Shown one piece after another: positions 7,191 through 18,645 of a stretch of 64,000 nt of DNA (the first letter of the stretch is position 1; the number at the start of each line of letters is the position of its first letter). The stretch covers positions 62,001 to 126,000 of the forward strand of contig NZ_KB898329.1 in the NCBI RefSeq assembly GCF_000377625.1, written 5' to 3'. The DNA is from Prevotella veroralis DSM 19559 = JCM 6290. Lineage in GTDB: Bacteria > Bacteroidota > Bacteroidia > Bacteroidales > Bacteroidaceae. Made by a program: the position numbers and the translations under genes. The notes beneath the pieces are model-generated. The model was not told the origin of the DNA, did no database searches, and saw nothing but the letters and a program-made list of their open reading frames with translations.

Positions 7191-9788
7191 CTAAAGTTTA
7201 TTACTTACCTTCACAATCTGGTCTCCCAACCCGATTGTGTAACCCTGTGATAGGAATACAACTCGGTTGAAGGTATCAGCGATGATGAATACTGGTAGCT
7301 GACTCGTATTGTGTAGTTTCATCTCTTTGGCAATCTCCTTGAGAATCTCCCCACTCTTATCTATACCGTAGATCACCTTCTCTGGCAGTTGACCAAACTC
7401 ACTCTTCTGTGCATCGAACTTCTCTTTTGCCTCCTCACTTGTGAAGAGTAATACCATTGGACGCCCCCATTTATCTAGCTTCTCCTTTACTTTTGCAATG
7501 TCATGGAGGGCATGGTTCGTTGGTTCTTGCCCTACACCAAGTATGCCGAGGACGTAATAACCGCGTCCCGTCTGGCTTAGTAAGGACACATTATGCCCCT
7601 CCTTCTCAAAGAGATCTTCGCTATTAAAGCTGCCAATCACCTTTACGCCCTCCGTTTCCTGGCGCATGATGAGGTTGATTCGAGTTGTTGTTCCTGGCTT
7701 GATAGTGAAGAATCGGTTATGAGCCATCACACTTCCGTCTGCCATGCGTTGCCCTGTAACGAGCAAGTAAGTGCCCTCGTCCAGTGTTGCTCCATCCTTG
7801 AACGCATTTGCCCAAGTTGCTCCATAGGTCGAACCATCGGCTGATTCATCGAAATTCATCAGTAAGGTCTGCCCATTCACAATCTTACTAATAGTGAAAT
7901 GAGTATAATATTTCGGGTCATCCAAGAACTCTGTTGGCTTATAGTCAAGCACCAACTTCCCCGTCTTAGCTACTTGTTGTTGCGTTGTTTCAAAGTCAAC
8001 ATCAACCCACTGACCATCTTTCTTGTATTGAACCTTCCCTGTCACGCCATCTTGCTGAGCCTCGATACCAAGACTCCGAGCCACATCCACAAAGAAAATA
8101 TTCCTACTTCTCTCGTCTGCCACACGACTTTCCCACGTACTGATAGGCGTTTGTGGGATTCTCATAGCGTGCTTATCAGGATTCAATTTGATGTTCGTTC
8201 TCACCCAATTTACCAATAGTGCAGGGTTCTCTTTAAACTTCTTAGCATCGTTACTAAACGCTTTCTCAAAGAAAACCTTAAATGGTTTGAGGATCATCTC
8301 ACTCTCTACACGAGGGCATAACTCGTCACTCTTTGCTGCCATCTGGTCTTCCAATATTTCCATTGGCATATCTCGAAGATCCTTATAACTAAGTGATTCC
8401 AACAGATCAATAGCCCGTTTCTCATCTGCCGAGTGCTTCTCAACAAATTCTTTGATGGTTCTCCAGTTACCACGCGACCTTATTATATAAGGTATAGCAG
8501 CCTTAATCGGGTAATCTTTCAAGCTCTCCTCTGATGGGAATGTCGCTATGTAAGCATTGCGTTTAGCATCTTCTTCCGTCAACCTACGCTCGTTCTCCTT
8601 GCGTTGTGCGTCTGTTACAGGAGGCAGAATAGCTTTTTCTACAGGTGGGATAATATCCATATCCTGCTCTTTCCCCGCCTTTTTATCATCGTAAGAGAGT
8701 CTTATAACAACCTTCTTGTCCTTTCCAAACGATACTTTAGCATATCCGTAGTGTCCGTTCTTAGACGCCCATACAAGCATATCACCCCTTCCTGCAGATA
8801 GAAACGTTTGTCCTTTCTTATCGGTGTATTTGGTAACTGCGGTGTAATACTCGGCATAGTTGTATATTTTAAAGTCCACTTTCGCATCCTGTACGGGCTT
8901 TCCTTTAGCATCAAGAACGCTGAAATCAATCCTACCAGTGCTCCCGTAATTATCAATCAGATTGATTTCTGTGAAGTTATTTGTGCGTAGCATAACCTCT
9001 TCTGGACCTTCATAATCGCCAAAGGCACGTGTGTGCATGAGCATGGCACGCGATGCCGGCGCATTAAACCATGCCAGATTCAATACAGGTTCAGGCTCAC
9101 AAGCCCCCAAGAAGTACCACTTTCCGTCTGCCCAAGCCTCTACCCACGCATGGTTATCATCGGTATGTGCCCACCGAGGAGTATATACTTGGCGAGCCGG
9201 AATACCAATGGCTCTCAAGGCACTTACCGTGTAAGTGCTCTCTTCTCCACATCGTCCTCGTCCTGTCCGCATTGATTGCAGTGGTGAAGAAGTGCGTGCG
9301 TCCGAAGGTTCATAAGTAACATGTTCATGGCACCAGTGGTTCACTTCCAATATTGCCTGTTGCATAGATAGCCCTTTAACACGCCCCTTCAGTTCTTGAA
9401 AGAATATAGCACGAGAGCTGTCAAGAGGCTCATTGTTCACACGCATCGGTAGAACGAAATGCCTAAAGAGAAGCTCTGGCACCTTCTTTCCCCATGGCAT
9501 CTCTTTCCTCGTTTCGAGGGCTGTTCGCACATTACGTAAGTGGTAAGCTGTGGTGTAATCAGTCGCATCTGCAATCGGCATATAGGCATAAAGAAAGCGC
9601 AAGGCTTCCTCTTCCTCCATGGTTGGCGATAGACCTTTTGTATCATAGAACTTCGATCCAATCAACTTCATTTTGGCGTCGAAAGCATTGTTCACCTTCT
9701 GTCTGAATGCTGCATCGGAGATAAAGTGTTGTGCATTGGCAGTTATGCCAATGAGCATTAGACACAGGCTTAGTAGGATTCTCTTCAT
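7191..9788 (-). CDS. Exported transglutaminase-like protein with thioredoxin-like C-terminus
   Basis: An 865-residue protein with a signal peptide (MKRILLSLCLMLIGITANAQ). The transglutaminase-like core has the nucleophile in GRGRCGEE (Cys180) and DDNHAWVEAW (His213). The position usually held by the catalytic Asp falls in GACEPEP, so Glu231 or Asp221 may complete the triad. Beta-rich regions follow, including an Ig-like stretch after residue 280. The last 130 residues (VLLFTSEEAKEKF, QLPVFIIAD) look thioredoxin-like but lack a CxxC pair. Members of this superfamily act as proteases, peptide-cleaving enzymes or cross-linkers; the substrate here is unknown. It probably acts in the periplasm. 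No operon partners are apparent. Confidence 0.78.
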   Translation of the reverse strand: MKRILLSLCLMLIGITANAQHFISDAAFRQKVNNAFDAKMKLIGSKFYDTKGLSPTMEEEEALRFLYAYMPIADATDYTTAYHLRNVRTALETRKEMPWGKKVPELLFRHFVLPMRVNNEPLDSSRAIFFQELKGRVKGLSMQQAILEVNHWCHEHVTYEPSDARTSSPLQSMRTGRGRCGEESTYTVSALRAIGIPARQVYTPRWAHTDDNHAWVEAWADGKWYFLGACEPEPVLNLAWFNAPASRAMLMHTRAFGDYEGPEEVMLRTNNFTEINLIDNYGSTGRIDFSVLDAKGKPVQDAKVDFKIYNYAEYYTAVTKYTDKKGQTFLSAGRGDMLVWASKNGHYGYAKVSFGKDKKVVIRLSYDDKKAGKEQDMDIIPPVEKAILPPVTDAQRKENERRLTEEDAKRNAYIATFPSEESLKDYPIKAAIPYIIRSRGNWRTIKEFVEKHSADEKRAIDLLESLSYKDLRDMPMEILEDQMAAKSDELCPRVESEMILKPFKVFFEKAFSNDAKKFKENPALLVNWVRTNIKLNPDKHAMRIPQTPISTWESRVADERSRNIFFVDVARSLGIEAQQDGVTGKVQYKKDGQWVDVDFETTQQQVAKTGKLVLDYKPTEFLDDPKYYTHFTISKIVNGQTLLMNFDESADGSTYGATWANAFKDGATLDEGTYLLVTGQRMADGSVMAHNRFFTIKPGTTTRINLIMRQETEGVKVIGSFNSEDLFEKEGHNVSLLSQTGRGYYVLGILGVGQEPTNHALHDIAKVKEKLDKWGRPMVLLFTSEEAKEKFDAQKSEFGQLPEKVIYGIDKSGEILKEIAKEMKLHNTSQLPVFIIADTFNRVVFLSQGYTIGLGDQIVKVSNKL

Positions 9789-9947
9789 AGATTTACTTTT
9801 TAGTTAATAAGCTACAGGTAAATTACAGCTAACGTTCTTTTCACTTGCAATATTCGTAAAAAAAATCAATATATGCAAGTCTTCTCGCATAAAAAATACG
9901 AATTCCTGCAAGGATGGTGAGTGTTGGGGCTTTAGTAAAAAACGAAT

Positions 9948-10014
9948 TTTAAAAAGCCCCACCCAGCCCCTCTGGGGGGGAGGATGTAGCCTAATGGGAT
10001 GTTAATTAGGGATT
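9948..10014. repeat. Family A hairpin element
   Basis: The element reads AAAAAGCCCCACCCAGCCCC, then TCTGGGGGGGAGGATG and a GTTAATTAGGGA end. This matches the order of the other family A copies (pyrimidine arm, loop, purine arm, conserved TTAGG end). It starts the non-coding stretch between the transglutaminase-like gene and the GntR gene. Confidence 0.65.
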
Positions 10015-10021
10015 TATAGGA

Positions 10022-10047
10022 GGACAGACGAGGGCGTCTGTCCCTAC
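10022..10047. repeat. Family B 22-bp palindrome, single copy
   Basis: GGACAGACG, four bases, CGTCTGTCC, followed by CTAC. The nine-base arms pair perfectly. Seven other copies occur in the window, mostly as inverted pairs; this one stands alone. Confidence 0.8.
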
Positions 10048-10091
10048 TGGTATGCGTCTCTTTTGATGGAGGTAAGTTGTGGGCTGAAACA

Positions 10092-10179
10092 AAGGGGGCG
10101 TTTCCTTGCTATGAAGAGGGCGTTTCCTTGATGCGAAGAAGGCGTCTCTTCATATCGAAGAAACGCCCTCTTTGATTCT
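10092..10179. repeat. 22-bp palindrome array 2 (AAGAGGGCGTTTCTT type)
   Basis: Four head-to-tail units of exactly 22 bases begin at 10092, 10114, 10136 and 10158. The first three carry variants of AAGAGGGCGTTTCTT; the fourth carries its reverse complement AAGAAACGCCCTCTT, so the array can fold back on itself. It lies downstream of the GntR gene. Closely related arrays are at 14816, 30987, 39603 and 54353. Confidence 0.88.
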
Positions 10180-10220
10180 ATCCATTGTCTATCTTGATGA
10201 AAGGAATTGAAGGGCAGCGT

Positions 10221-10583
10221 TTAAGACTGCACCTTCGATTTATATTCCTGCACCACTTCTTCCATGGTGATACCCAAGAGTTGCATCTCACGGAACAATG
10301 ACGGAAGGGTTTGCTGACAAAAGGTTTTGCGTCGTGCAAGCATGATTTGCTCCCTTGCACCTGCCGAAACGAAATAGCCCATACCGCGTTTGTTATAGAT
10401 AATCTGCTCTCTTGCCAATAGTTCGTAAGCCTTAACCGCCGTGTTGGTGTTCACTTGCAAGGTGACAGCATACTCCCTTACGGAGGGGATTCGGTCGTCG
10501 GCTTTATAGGTCTTGGCTATGATTTCATCGCAAAGGCGGTCTGCCATCTGCTCGTATATAGCCTTATTATTTTCGAAAGTCAT
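10221..10583 (-). CDS. GntR-family regulator, YtrA subfamily
   Basis: A 120-residue regulator with an N-terminal winged helix (residues about 10-75: IYEQMADRLCDEIIAKTYKA, DRIPSVREYAV, NTNTAVKAYELLAREQIIY, RGMGYFV) and only a short helical tail instead of a large ligand domain. That is the YtrA arrangement, typically used to control an adjacent ABC transporter. Here it is the last gene of a four-gene operon behind an ATPase, a GIN-domain lipoprotein and a permease, so it probably autoregulates that operon. The effector is unknown. Confidence 0.88.
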   Translation of the reverse strand: MTFENNKAIYEQMADRLCDEIIAKTYKADDRIPSVREYAVTLQVNTNTAVKAYELLAREQIIYNKRGMGYFVSAGAREQIMLARRKTFCQQTLPSLFREMQLLGITMEEVVQEYKSKVQS

Positions 10584-10611
10584 AATCTTTTATCCTTTCA
10601 TTAATACTTTA

Positions 10612-11418
10612 TTATATGTTAATCCACCGATTGTTGATAACCTGCAAACGTGTGTATAGCTTGTAAGCAGCCCAATACATTAATATAATGAGTGCCAAAC
10701 AGATGATGTTCCCAGTAATATCTCCCACTAAGTCATTCGGTATTGAGAGTTGATAGTCAGTGTTGGTGAATAGCATGTAACCGATGAATGTCACAGAGCC
10801 TGCTACTATCATGAGAATCAAACCGAGGCTTATAATGGTCTTTAACCATGCTGTTTTGCGGAAGAACACGCCTCCTAATATAGCGAAAGCACTGGTGAGA
10901 AAGATTGCTTCTAACTGTACCCAAAGAGGGGAATGGGAGCTTGTTGCTTGGATAAAGTCTATTGCTATTGCTGTCATCGAAGCCCTCGCACCATGATTAA
11001 CCAGCATGGAGATGATTTGTTGTAACACGTCCGCTGTTAGGAAAGCACCCACAGCTATGAGGGGGAAGACGATAGACACGAGTACTACACGTGCCACGAA
11101 CTTCTCAACATTGGTAGCTGGTAGCATCATCTCATTTATGCGAGACTGACGCAACTTGAGGTCGTTAATAACAAAGGTACCCATGATAAAGAATGCTACC
11201 GATAGGATATTAACGATGAAATCAACGCTTCCCATGAGGTTTAATTGTATCTGTTCTGTACTCTTTGCCTGCCATGCGAAGATGTCACAAACACGTATGG
11301 TCATAAGGAAGAAGAAGGCTATGAGGAATCCAAGGAATAGGTTCTTTATTGTGCGACGACGCACGAGGGTGAGTCGAGAGAGTACTCTTCCGAAACGATT
11401 GATATCGAACTTTTTCAT
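10612..11418 (-). CDS. ABC-2-like membrane permease subunit
   Basis: A 268-residue integral membrane protein with about six hydrophobic segments, among them LFLGFLIAFFFLMTIRV (near 28-44), ILSVAFFIMGTFVI (near 72-85), LVSIVFPLIAVGAFLTA (near 113-129) and ICLALIILMYWAAYKLY near the end. No enzyme motif is visible. Position in the operon with an ABC ATPase and a YtrA-type regulator suggests it is the membrane part of that transporter, possibly involved in envelope stress or export. The substrate cannot be inferred. Confidence 0.72.
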   Translation of the reverse strand: MKKFDINRFGRVLSRLTLVRRRTIKNLFLGFLIAFFFLMTIRVCDIFAWQAKSTEQIQLNLMGSVDFIVNILSVAFFIMGTFVINDLKLRQSRINEMMLPATNVEKFVARVVLVSIVFPLIAVGAFLTADVLQQIISMLVNHGARASMTAIAIDFIQATSSHSPLWVQLEAIFLTSAFAILGGVFFRKTAWLKTIISLGLILMIVAGSVTFIGYMLFTNTDYQLSIPNDLVGDITGNIICLALIILMYWAAYKLYTRLQVINNRWINI

Positions 11419-11440
11419 AACTAATAAGTCCTTTCTTTAT

Positions 11441-12178
11441 TTATTTTGTTCTACTTGTATTATCGGTAACAGAGGCATTTCCCGTTACTCGTTGTTGTAT
11501 GCTTTGACGTGTGTTACCATTGAGTGTGATGTCAGCATTGTCTGATAAAGTGAGTGTCACACTGTCGGAATGGTCAAAGTCGGTGTTTACACTGGCGTTA
11601 CCACTGATGTTGAATTTCGTAGTCTGTGCCGTCAACTTTGCAATGTTAACGTCTGCATTACCAGAGATATCCATGTTTATCTCGCCAACTTTCACTTTGT
11701 TGAGTTTGACGCAAGAGTTACCTCTAATGTTAAGTGTCAGTTTGTCTACCTGAAGAGAGTCCTGGAAAGTGAGGGATGTATTACCTCCTTGATCCACTCT
11801 AACGAGTTGTGGGCATGTTACATATACCTTTGTTATATCAGCTCCATTGTTAGAACTATTAAAGAAGATGATCCCTTTTTGTGAAGGGTGATTCCTCTCG
11901 TGGATTATGAGGGTGTTATTTTTAACCTTGATATCCACATATTCGAGTAGTTTCTCCCTACCTTTTATCTCTACTTGGTACTTATTTCCTTGCAAGAAGT
12001 AGACTTCTGCATTCCCTCCTAACTCTACATTCTGGAACGCCTCGACGTTCATAGCCTTCTTGGTGGGCTGTCCGTAGTCAGGTTTCTTTGTGATGCACGA
12101 ACACAGAGTGATGGTTGTTAAAACCAAGAAAAGGCTTGATAGGATAGTAGATATCCGTTTATTGGATAGTTTCTTCAT
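11441..12178 (-). CDS. GIN-domain (DUF2807) lipoprotein
   Basis: A 245-residue lipoprotein: signal sequence MKKLSNKRISTILSSLF and lipobox LCSC with Cys28. The rest is the repetitive beta-helix-like GIN/DUF2807 domain, with rungs such as VELGGNAEVYFLQG, NISGNASVN and LSDNADITLNG. The family is described as a putative auto-transporter adhesin head domain and is common in Bacteroidetes; its exact role is unknown. Being set between the ATPase and permease genes of one operon suggests an envelope function tied to that transporter. Confidence 0.85.
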   Translation of the reverse strand: MKKLSNKRISTILSSLFLVLTTITLCSCITKKPDYGQPTKKAMNVEAFQNVELGGNAEVYFLQGNKYQVEIKGREKLLEYVDIKVKNNTLIIHERNHPSQKGIIFFNSSNNGADITKVYVTCPQLVRVDQGGNTSLTFQDSLQVDKLTLNIRGNSCVKLNKVKVGEINMDISGNADVNIAKLTAQTTKFNISGNASVNTDFDHSDSVTLTLSDNADITLNGNTRQSIQQRVTGNASVTDNTSRTK

Positions 12179-12198
12179 AATGATGTCCTCCTTTATAT

Positions 12199-13020
12199 TT
12201 ACTTTAGTTTACCTTGAATTGCCGCATTGAATAAGAGTTCTAAGTTGATGTAGGTCTCCTTATCACCCTCTTTACGCTTACAGATCACGCTGTTTCCTTG
12301 TAGAGAAGGTTCAGCATAAAGCACCGAGTTATCCATCTCGCTGGGTTGGAGAACATCGAATCGAAACCTTGAAGTAATTGCTTCCGTTGAATCGTTAAGA
12401 AGCACTTTTGAGTTGTCCAATATTATGATGTAGTCTAACAGCTGTTCGATGTCGTGCACCTGATGAGTTGATATTATCAATGACGAATCATCAGCCATAT
12501 TACCTGCAACGACCTTTCGGAAGAGTGTTTTGGATGGGATGTCAAGCCCATTGGTAGGCTCATCCATCAATAGAAGTCGGCACCCAGTGGCAAGTGCGAA
12601 ACTCATATACACCTTCTTTTTCTGCCCCATGGAGAGCTGCTTCATGTCTACATCTGTAGGCATCTCAAAGTCTTGTAAGCACTTTTCTAAGGTCTGTCTG
12701 CTGAAGTTCGGATAGAACTTCTCGTGTACAGCTAAGTAATTCTTGAGACTCATGTCAGGCAAGTTATACTCTTCAGGGACGATGTATATCTCTTGTAACA
12801 TTGCTGGATAACGCCGTGAAGCGGTGTATCCATCAACAATCACTGTGCCCTTTGAAGGTTTTAATAAGCCTGCAATGAGGTAGAGTAGGGTACTTTTACC
12901 CATTCCATTCTTACCTAATAAGCCATAAATACGGCTCTCGTTGAGTTCTAAGTTCAGCCCATCAAACACCTTGTGTTTGCTTCCTGGATAACTGAAAGTG
13001 AGTTTGTTAACTTGAATCAT
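12199..13020 (-). CDS. ABC transporter ATP-binding protein
   Basis: A 273-residue ABC ATPase. The frame is open further upstream, but the ATG at 13020 follows an AAAAAGGAACT purine stretch and begins MIQVNKLTFSYPGSKHKVFDG, the usual family start. Walker A is GLLGKNGMGKST, the ABC signature LSMGQKKKVYMSFALA, and Walker B LLLMDEPTNGLD. It is the first gene of an operon ending in the YtrA-type regulator. The ATPase probably powers the permease encoded two genes downstream; import or export cannot be told. Confidence 0.93.
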   Translation of the reverse strand: MIQVNKLTFSYPGSKHKVFDGLNLELNESRIYGLLGKNGMGKSTLLYLIAGLLKPSKGTVIVDGYTASRRYPAMLQEIYIVPEEYNLPDMSLKNYLAVHEKFYPNFSRQTLEKCLQDFEMPTDVDMKQLSMGQKKKVYMSFALATGCRLLLMDEPTNGLDIPSKTLFRKVVAGNMADDSSLIISTHQVHDIEQLLDYIIILDNSKVLLNDSTEAITSRFRFDVLQPSEMDNSVLYAEPSLQGNSVICKRKEGDKETYINLELLFNAAIQGKLK

Positions 13021-13113
13021 AGTTCCTTTTTGTTTTAAGGGGGTTATGTTTTGAATGTCTTTAAATGCTTGTTTTGATTGCATGTAATGGTGTACTACTT
13101 TAATAATACACTG

Positions 13114-13121
13114 CAAATGTA
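13114..13121 (-). promoter_or_regulatory. -7 box TACATTTG for the ABC/GIN/GntR operon
   Basis: On the minus strand the sequence reads TACATTTG, a match to TAnnTTTG, about 95 bases upstream of the ATPase start. It faces away from the pepC promoter about 100 bases off. Confidence 0.5.
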
Positions 13122-13220
13122 GTTGAAAAAACGGCTCCTTCCAAATGTTTTAATGTTTTTTTGCAAAAAAGGCAAGGCTTTTTTCCATTTGTTCTTATAG
13201 ATGATTTGGGAAATAAGTAC

Positions 13221-13228
13221 TATCTTTG
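13221..13228 (+). promoter_or_regulatory. -7 box TATCTTTG for the PepC-like gene
   Basis: TATCTTTG, a full match to the Bacteroidetes -7 consensus, lies 35 bases before the ATG of the peptidase gene. Confidence 0.65.
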
Positions 13229-13263
13229 TGAATTGTAATAACCCTATACCAATACAATAAATA

Positions 13264-14670
13264 ATGATGAAAAGAAACATGTTGATTGCTTGTGGGCTAT
13301 TGAGCATAGCGTTTTCTCTACAAGCACAAACCAAAGATGGAGGTATTGATAAGCAGATGTTACAGCAGATCCAGAAGTCAGGCTTGACAGCTTCTGACCG
13401 TGCTTTATCTAATGCGATAGCCACTAATTCGATTGATGATTTGGCTCGCAACTTCCGCAATGCAGGTCCTATTGATACCTATTTCAGTGTTGAAACGCCT
13501 AAACAAAACATTCAGAACCAAAAGAGTTCAGGACGTTGTTGGCTCTTTACGGGGCTTAATGTCTTGCGTTCTAAGTTCGCTCGTGCCCATAAAGACACGT
13601 TACATGTAGAGTATTCGCATGTCTATCTCTCCTTTTATGACCAGTTGGAAAAAGCCAACCTAATGCTTCAGAGCGTTATAGATAATGCTAATAAACCTAT
13701 CGACGACCCACGAGTTCAGTTCTTTTTTAAGAACCCCATCGGGGACGGAGGGACGTTTTGTGGGGTTGCAGACCTCGTGGAGAAGTATGGCTTAGTACCG
13801 ATGGAAACAATGCCAGAAACGTACTCGGCAGAGAACACCTCACGTATGTCTCGCATCATAGCTTCTAAGTTACGTGAGTTCGGATTGGAGCTTCGTAAGA
13901 TGGTAGCAGATAAGAAATCGAAAGCGAGCATCAAGTCCCGTAAGACAGAGATGTTAGGTACTATCTATCACATCTTGACGCTTTCTCTTGGTGAACCAGT
14001 TAAGTCTTTCAACTACACCTACAAGGATAAGAGCGGTAAACAAGTGGGTAAGGTGAAGACCTATACACCGCAGGAATTCTACAAAGAAACGGTTGGTGGT
14101 CCTCTTAACGGTACGTTTATTATGGTGATGAACGACCCTCGTCGACCTTATTATAAGACTTACGAGATTGATTACGACCGCCATACTTACGATGGACATA
14201 ACTGGAAGTATGTTAATCTCCCTATGGAGGAGATCGATAAAATGGCTATTGCTTCGTTGAAGGATTCGACTAAGATGTACAGTAGTTACGATGTGGGCAA
14301 GCAGTTGGATCGCACTCGTGGATACCTCGATACCGATAACTACGATTACGGAACATTGTATGGTACGACCTTCCCTATGAATAAGGCGGATCGCATTGCG
14401 ACCTTCGATAGTGGTTCAACACATGCCATGACGCTTACAGCAGTTGACCTTGACGAGCAGGGACAACCGAAGAAGTGGAAGGTAGAAAACTCTTGGGGAG
14501 CTACTTACGGACAGAATGGTTACTTGATAATGACCAATCCCTGGTTCAATGACTATATGTTCCGACTGGTGGTAGATACGAAGTATGCGCCTGCTAATGT
14601 TCTAAAGGCTGCACAAGAGAAGCCTGTTATGGTGGTGCCAGAAGACCCATTGTTCCAGGAGGATATGTAG
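13264..14670 (+). CDS. pepC: Exported C1B cysteine peptidase (aminopeptidase C/bleomycin hydrolase type)
   Basis: A 468-residue papain-fold peptidase of family C1B. The catalytic site is visible: oxyanion Gln86 and Cys92 in NQKSSGRCWLF, His387 in GSTHAMT and Asn409 in VENSWG. Classical PepC and bleomycin hydrolase are cytoplasmic, but this protein begins with a signal peptide (MKRNMLIACGLLSIAFSLQAQ), so it probably works in the periplasm, trimming peptides in an asaccharolytic or proteolytic lifestyle. It stands alone with its own promoter and is followed by a family A element. Confidence 0.92.
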   Translation: MMKRNMLIACGLLSIAFSLQAQTKDGGIDKQMLQQIQKSGLTASDRALSNAIATNSIDDLARNFRNAGPIDTYFSVETPKQNIQNQKSSGRCWLFTGLNVLRSKFARAHKDTLHVEYSHVYLSFYDQLEKANLMLQSVIDNANKPIDDPRVQFFFKNPIGDGGTFCGVADLVEKYGLVPMETMPETYSAENTSRMSRIIASKLREFGLELRKMVADKKSKASIKSRKTEMLGTIYHILTLSLGEPVKSFNYTYKDKSGKQVGKVKTYTPQEFYKETVGGPLNGTFIMVMNDPRRPYYKTYEIDYDRHTYDGHNWKYVNLPMEEIDKMAIASLKDSTKMYSSYDVGKQLDRTRGYLDTDNYDYGTLYGTTFPMNKADRIATFDSGSTHAMTLTAVDLDEQGQPKKWKVENSWGATYGQNGYLIMTNPWFNDYMFRLVVDTKYAPANVLKAAQEKPVMVVPEDPLFQEDM

Positions 14671-14687
14671 GTTGTTCTGATAAAATA

Positions 14688-14725
14688 AAGCCTCCCCAAG
14701 CCCCTCCGAAAGGAGGGGATGTCAT
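14688..14725. repeat. Family A hairpin element after pepC
   Basis: GCCTCCCCAAGCCCCTCC, three bases and GGAGGGGATGTC, beginning 18 bases after the pepC stop. The arms can form a GC-rich stem, so it may end the transcript. Confidence 0.7.
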
Positions 14726-14815
14726 TAAAGGAACTATGAGGGACAGTACAATAAAGGTACGTGTAAAGTGTAATGAAGCACAGCCTTGTTAGTGATGAAC
14801 AATAGCTTGTAAATA

Positions 14816-14903
14816 AAGAAACGCCCTTCTCCATTGGAGAAGGGCGTTTCTTTAATATGAGAAGGGCGTCTCTTTGTTTTAAAGAAAGCCTCTCGTTGAT
14901 TCT
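14816..14903. repeat. 22-bp palindrome array 3 (AAGAGGGCGTTTCTT type)
   Basis: Four contiguous 22-base units start at 14816, 14838, 14860 and 14882. Units one and two are opposite in orientation and form a 17-bp perfect stem (AAGAAACGCCCTTCTCC with its complement, loop ATT). The array ends TTGATTCTA-ACCATC, nearly the same end as the array at 10092. It lies in the convergent gap between pepC and the beta-galactosidase gene. Confidence 0.9.
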
Positions 14904-14940
14904 AACCATCATCTACTTCAATAAAAGGTGGTGCATTGAA

Positions 14941-15145
14941 GTAGGGACAGACGCCCTCGTCCAGAAACCCCACCCAGCCTCCCCTAAGGGGAGGAGTGCC
15001 TCATGGGAGTTAATTAGGGAAGAGTTTTGCAGTCCAGAAAGTGCCTTAAAGTGGGGACAGACGCCCTCGTCTGTCCGCATAAGGGAGGTTGCTTGTAATG
15101 TAAGGTGGAATGTTGTAGCGGACAGACGAGGGCGTCTGTCCCTAC
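14941..15145. repeat. Cluster of three family B palindromes around a family A element
   Basis: A truncated family B copy (14941-14962), a family A element (14968-15023), a full family B copy (15051-15078) and an inverted family B copy (15119-15145). The last two form an inverted pair around 40 bases of unrelated sequence. Frames that cross this stretch on both strands are repeat-derived and not counted as genes. Confidence 0.8.
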
Positions 15146-15149
15146 TTAA

Positions 15150-15258
15150 GAGCCTCACCCCCAGCCCCTCTCCGCATGGAGAGGGGAGTAGATAGTATTG
15201 TTTCCCACAGAACAAATAACTTGTTTACTCGTTAACCTGTCAACTCGTCAACTCGAAG
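15150..15258. repeat. Family A variant and ACTCGTCAACTCG repeat
   Basis: 15150-15191 is the family A variant with arms CCCCTCTCC and GGAGAGGGG followed by AGTAGATAGT, shared with 54237-54280. 15218-15258 has repeated ACTCGTTAACCTGTCAACTCG-like words whose complement resembles the 45-bp tandem repeat at 39237-39371. No gene is seen before the end of the beta-galactosidase gene. Confidence 0.6.
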
Positions 15259-15309
15259 TAATCATAATTTTGAATTATGAACTATGAATTTTGAATTAAA
15301 CTCAGTACC

Positions 15310-18552
<3,243 letters not shown>

Positions 18553-18598
18553 TTAGCAAAAATTCCCTTAACAAGCGTTTTATCTATCAAATTTTATG

Positions 18599-18606
18599 TA
18601 TATTTG
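18599..18606 (+). promoter_or_regulatory. -7 box TATATTTG for the SusC/SusD pair
   Basis: TATATTTG matches TAnnTTTG and lies 39 bases before the chosen SusC start, in the divergent gap shared with the beta-galactosidase gene. Confidence 0.55.
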
Positions 18607-18645
18607 CTACATAGAACGGCATACATAACATTTATTATCCATAAT

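Noticed and set aside
14857..15215. Reading frames of about 100 residues on both strands
   Set aside because: Both are made of family A and family B repeats and resemble no protein.
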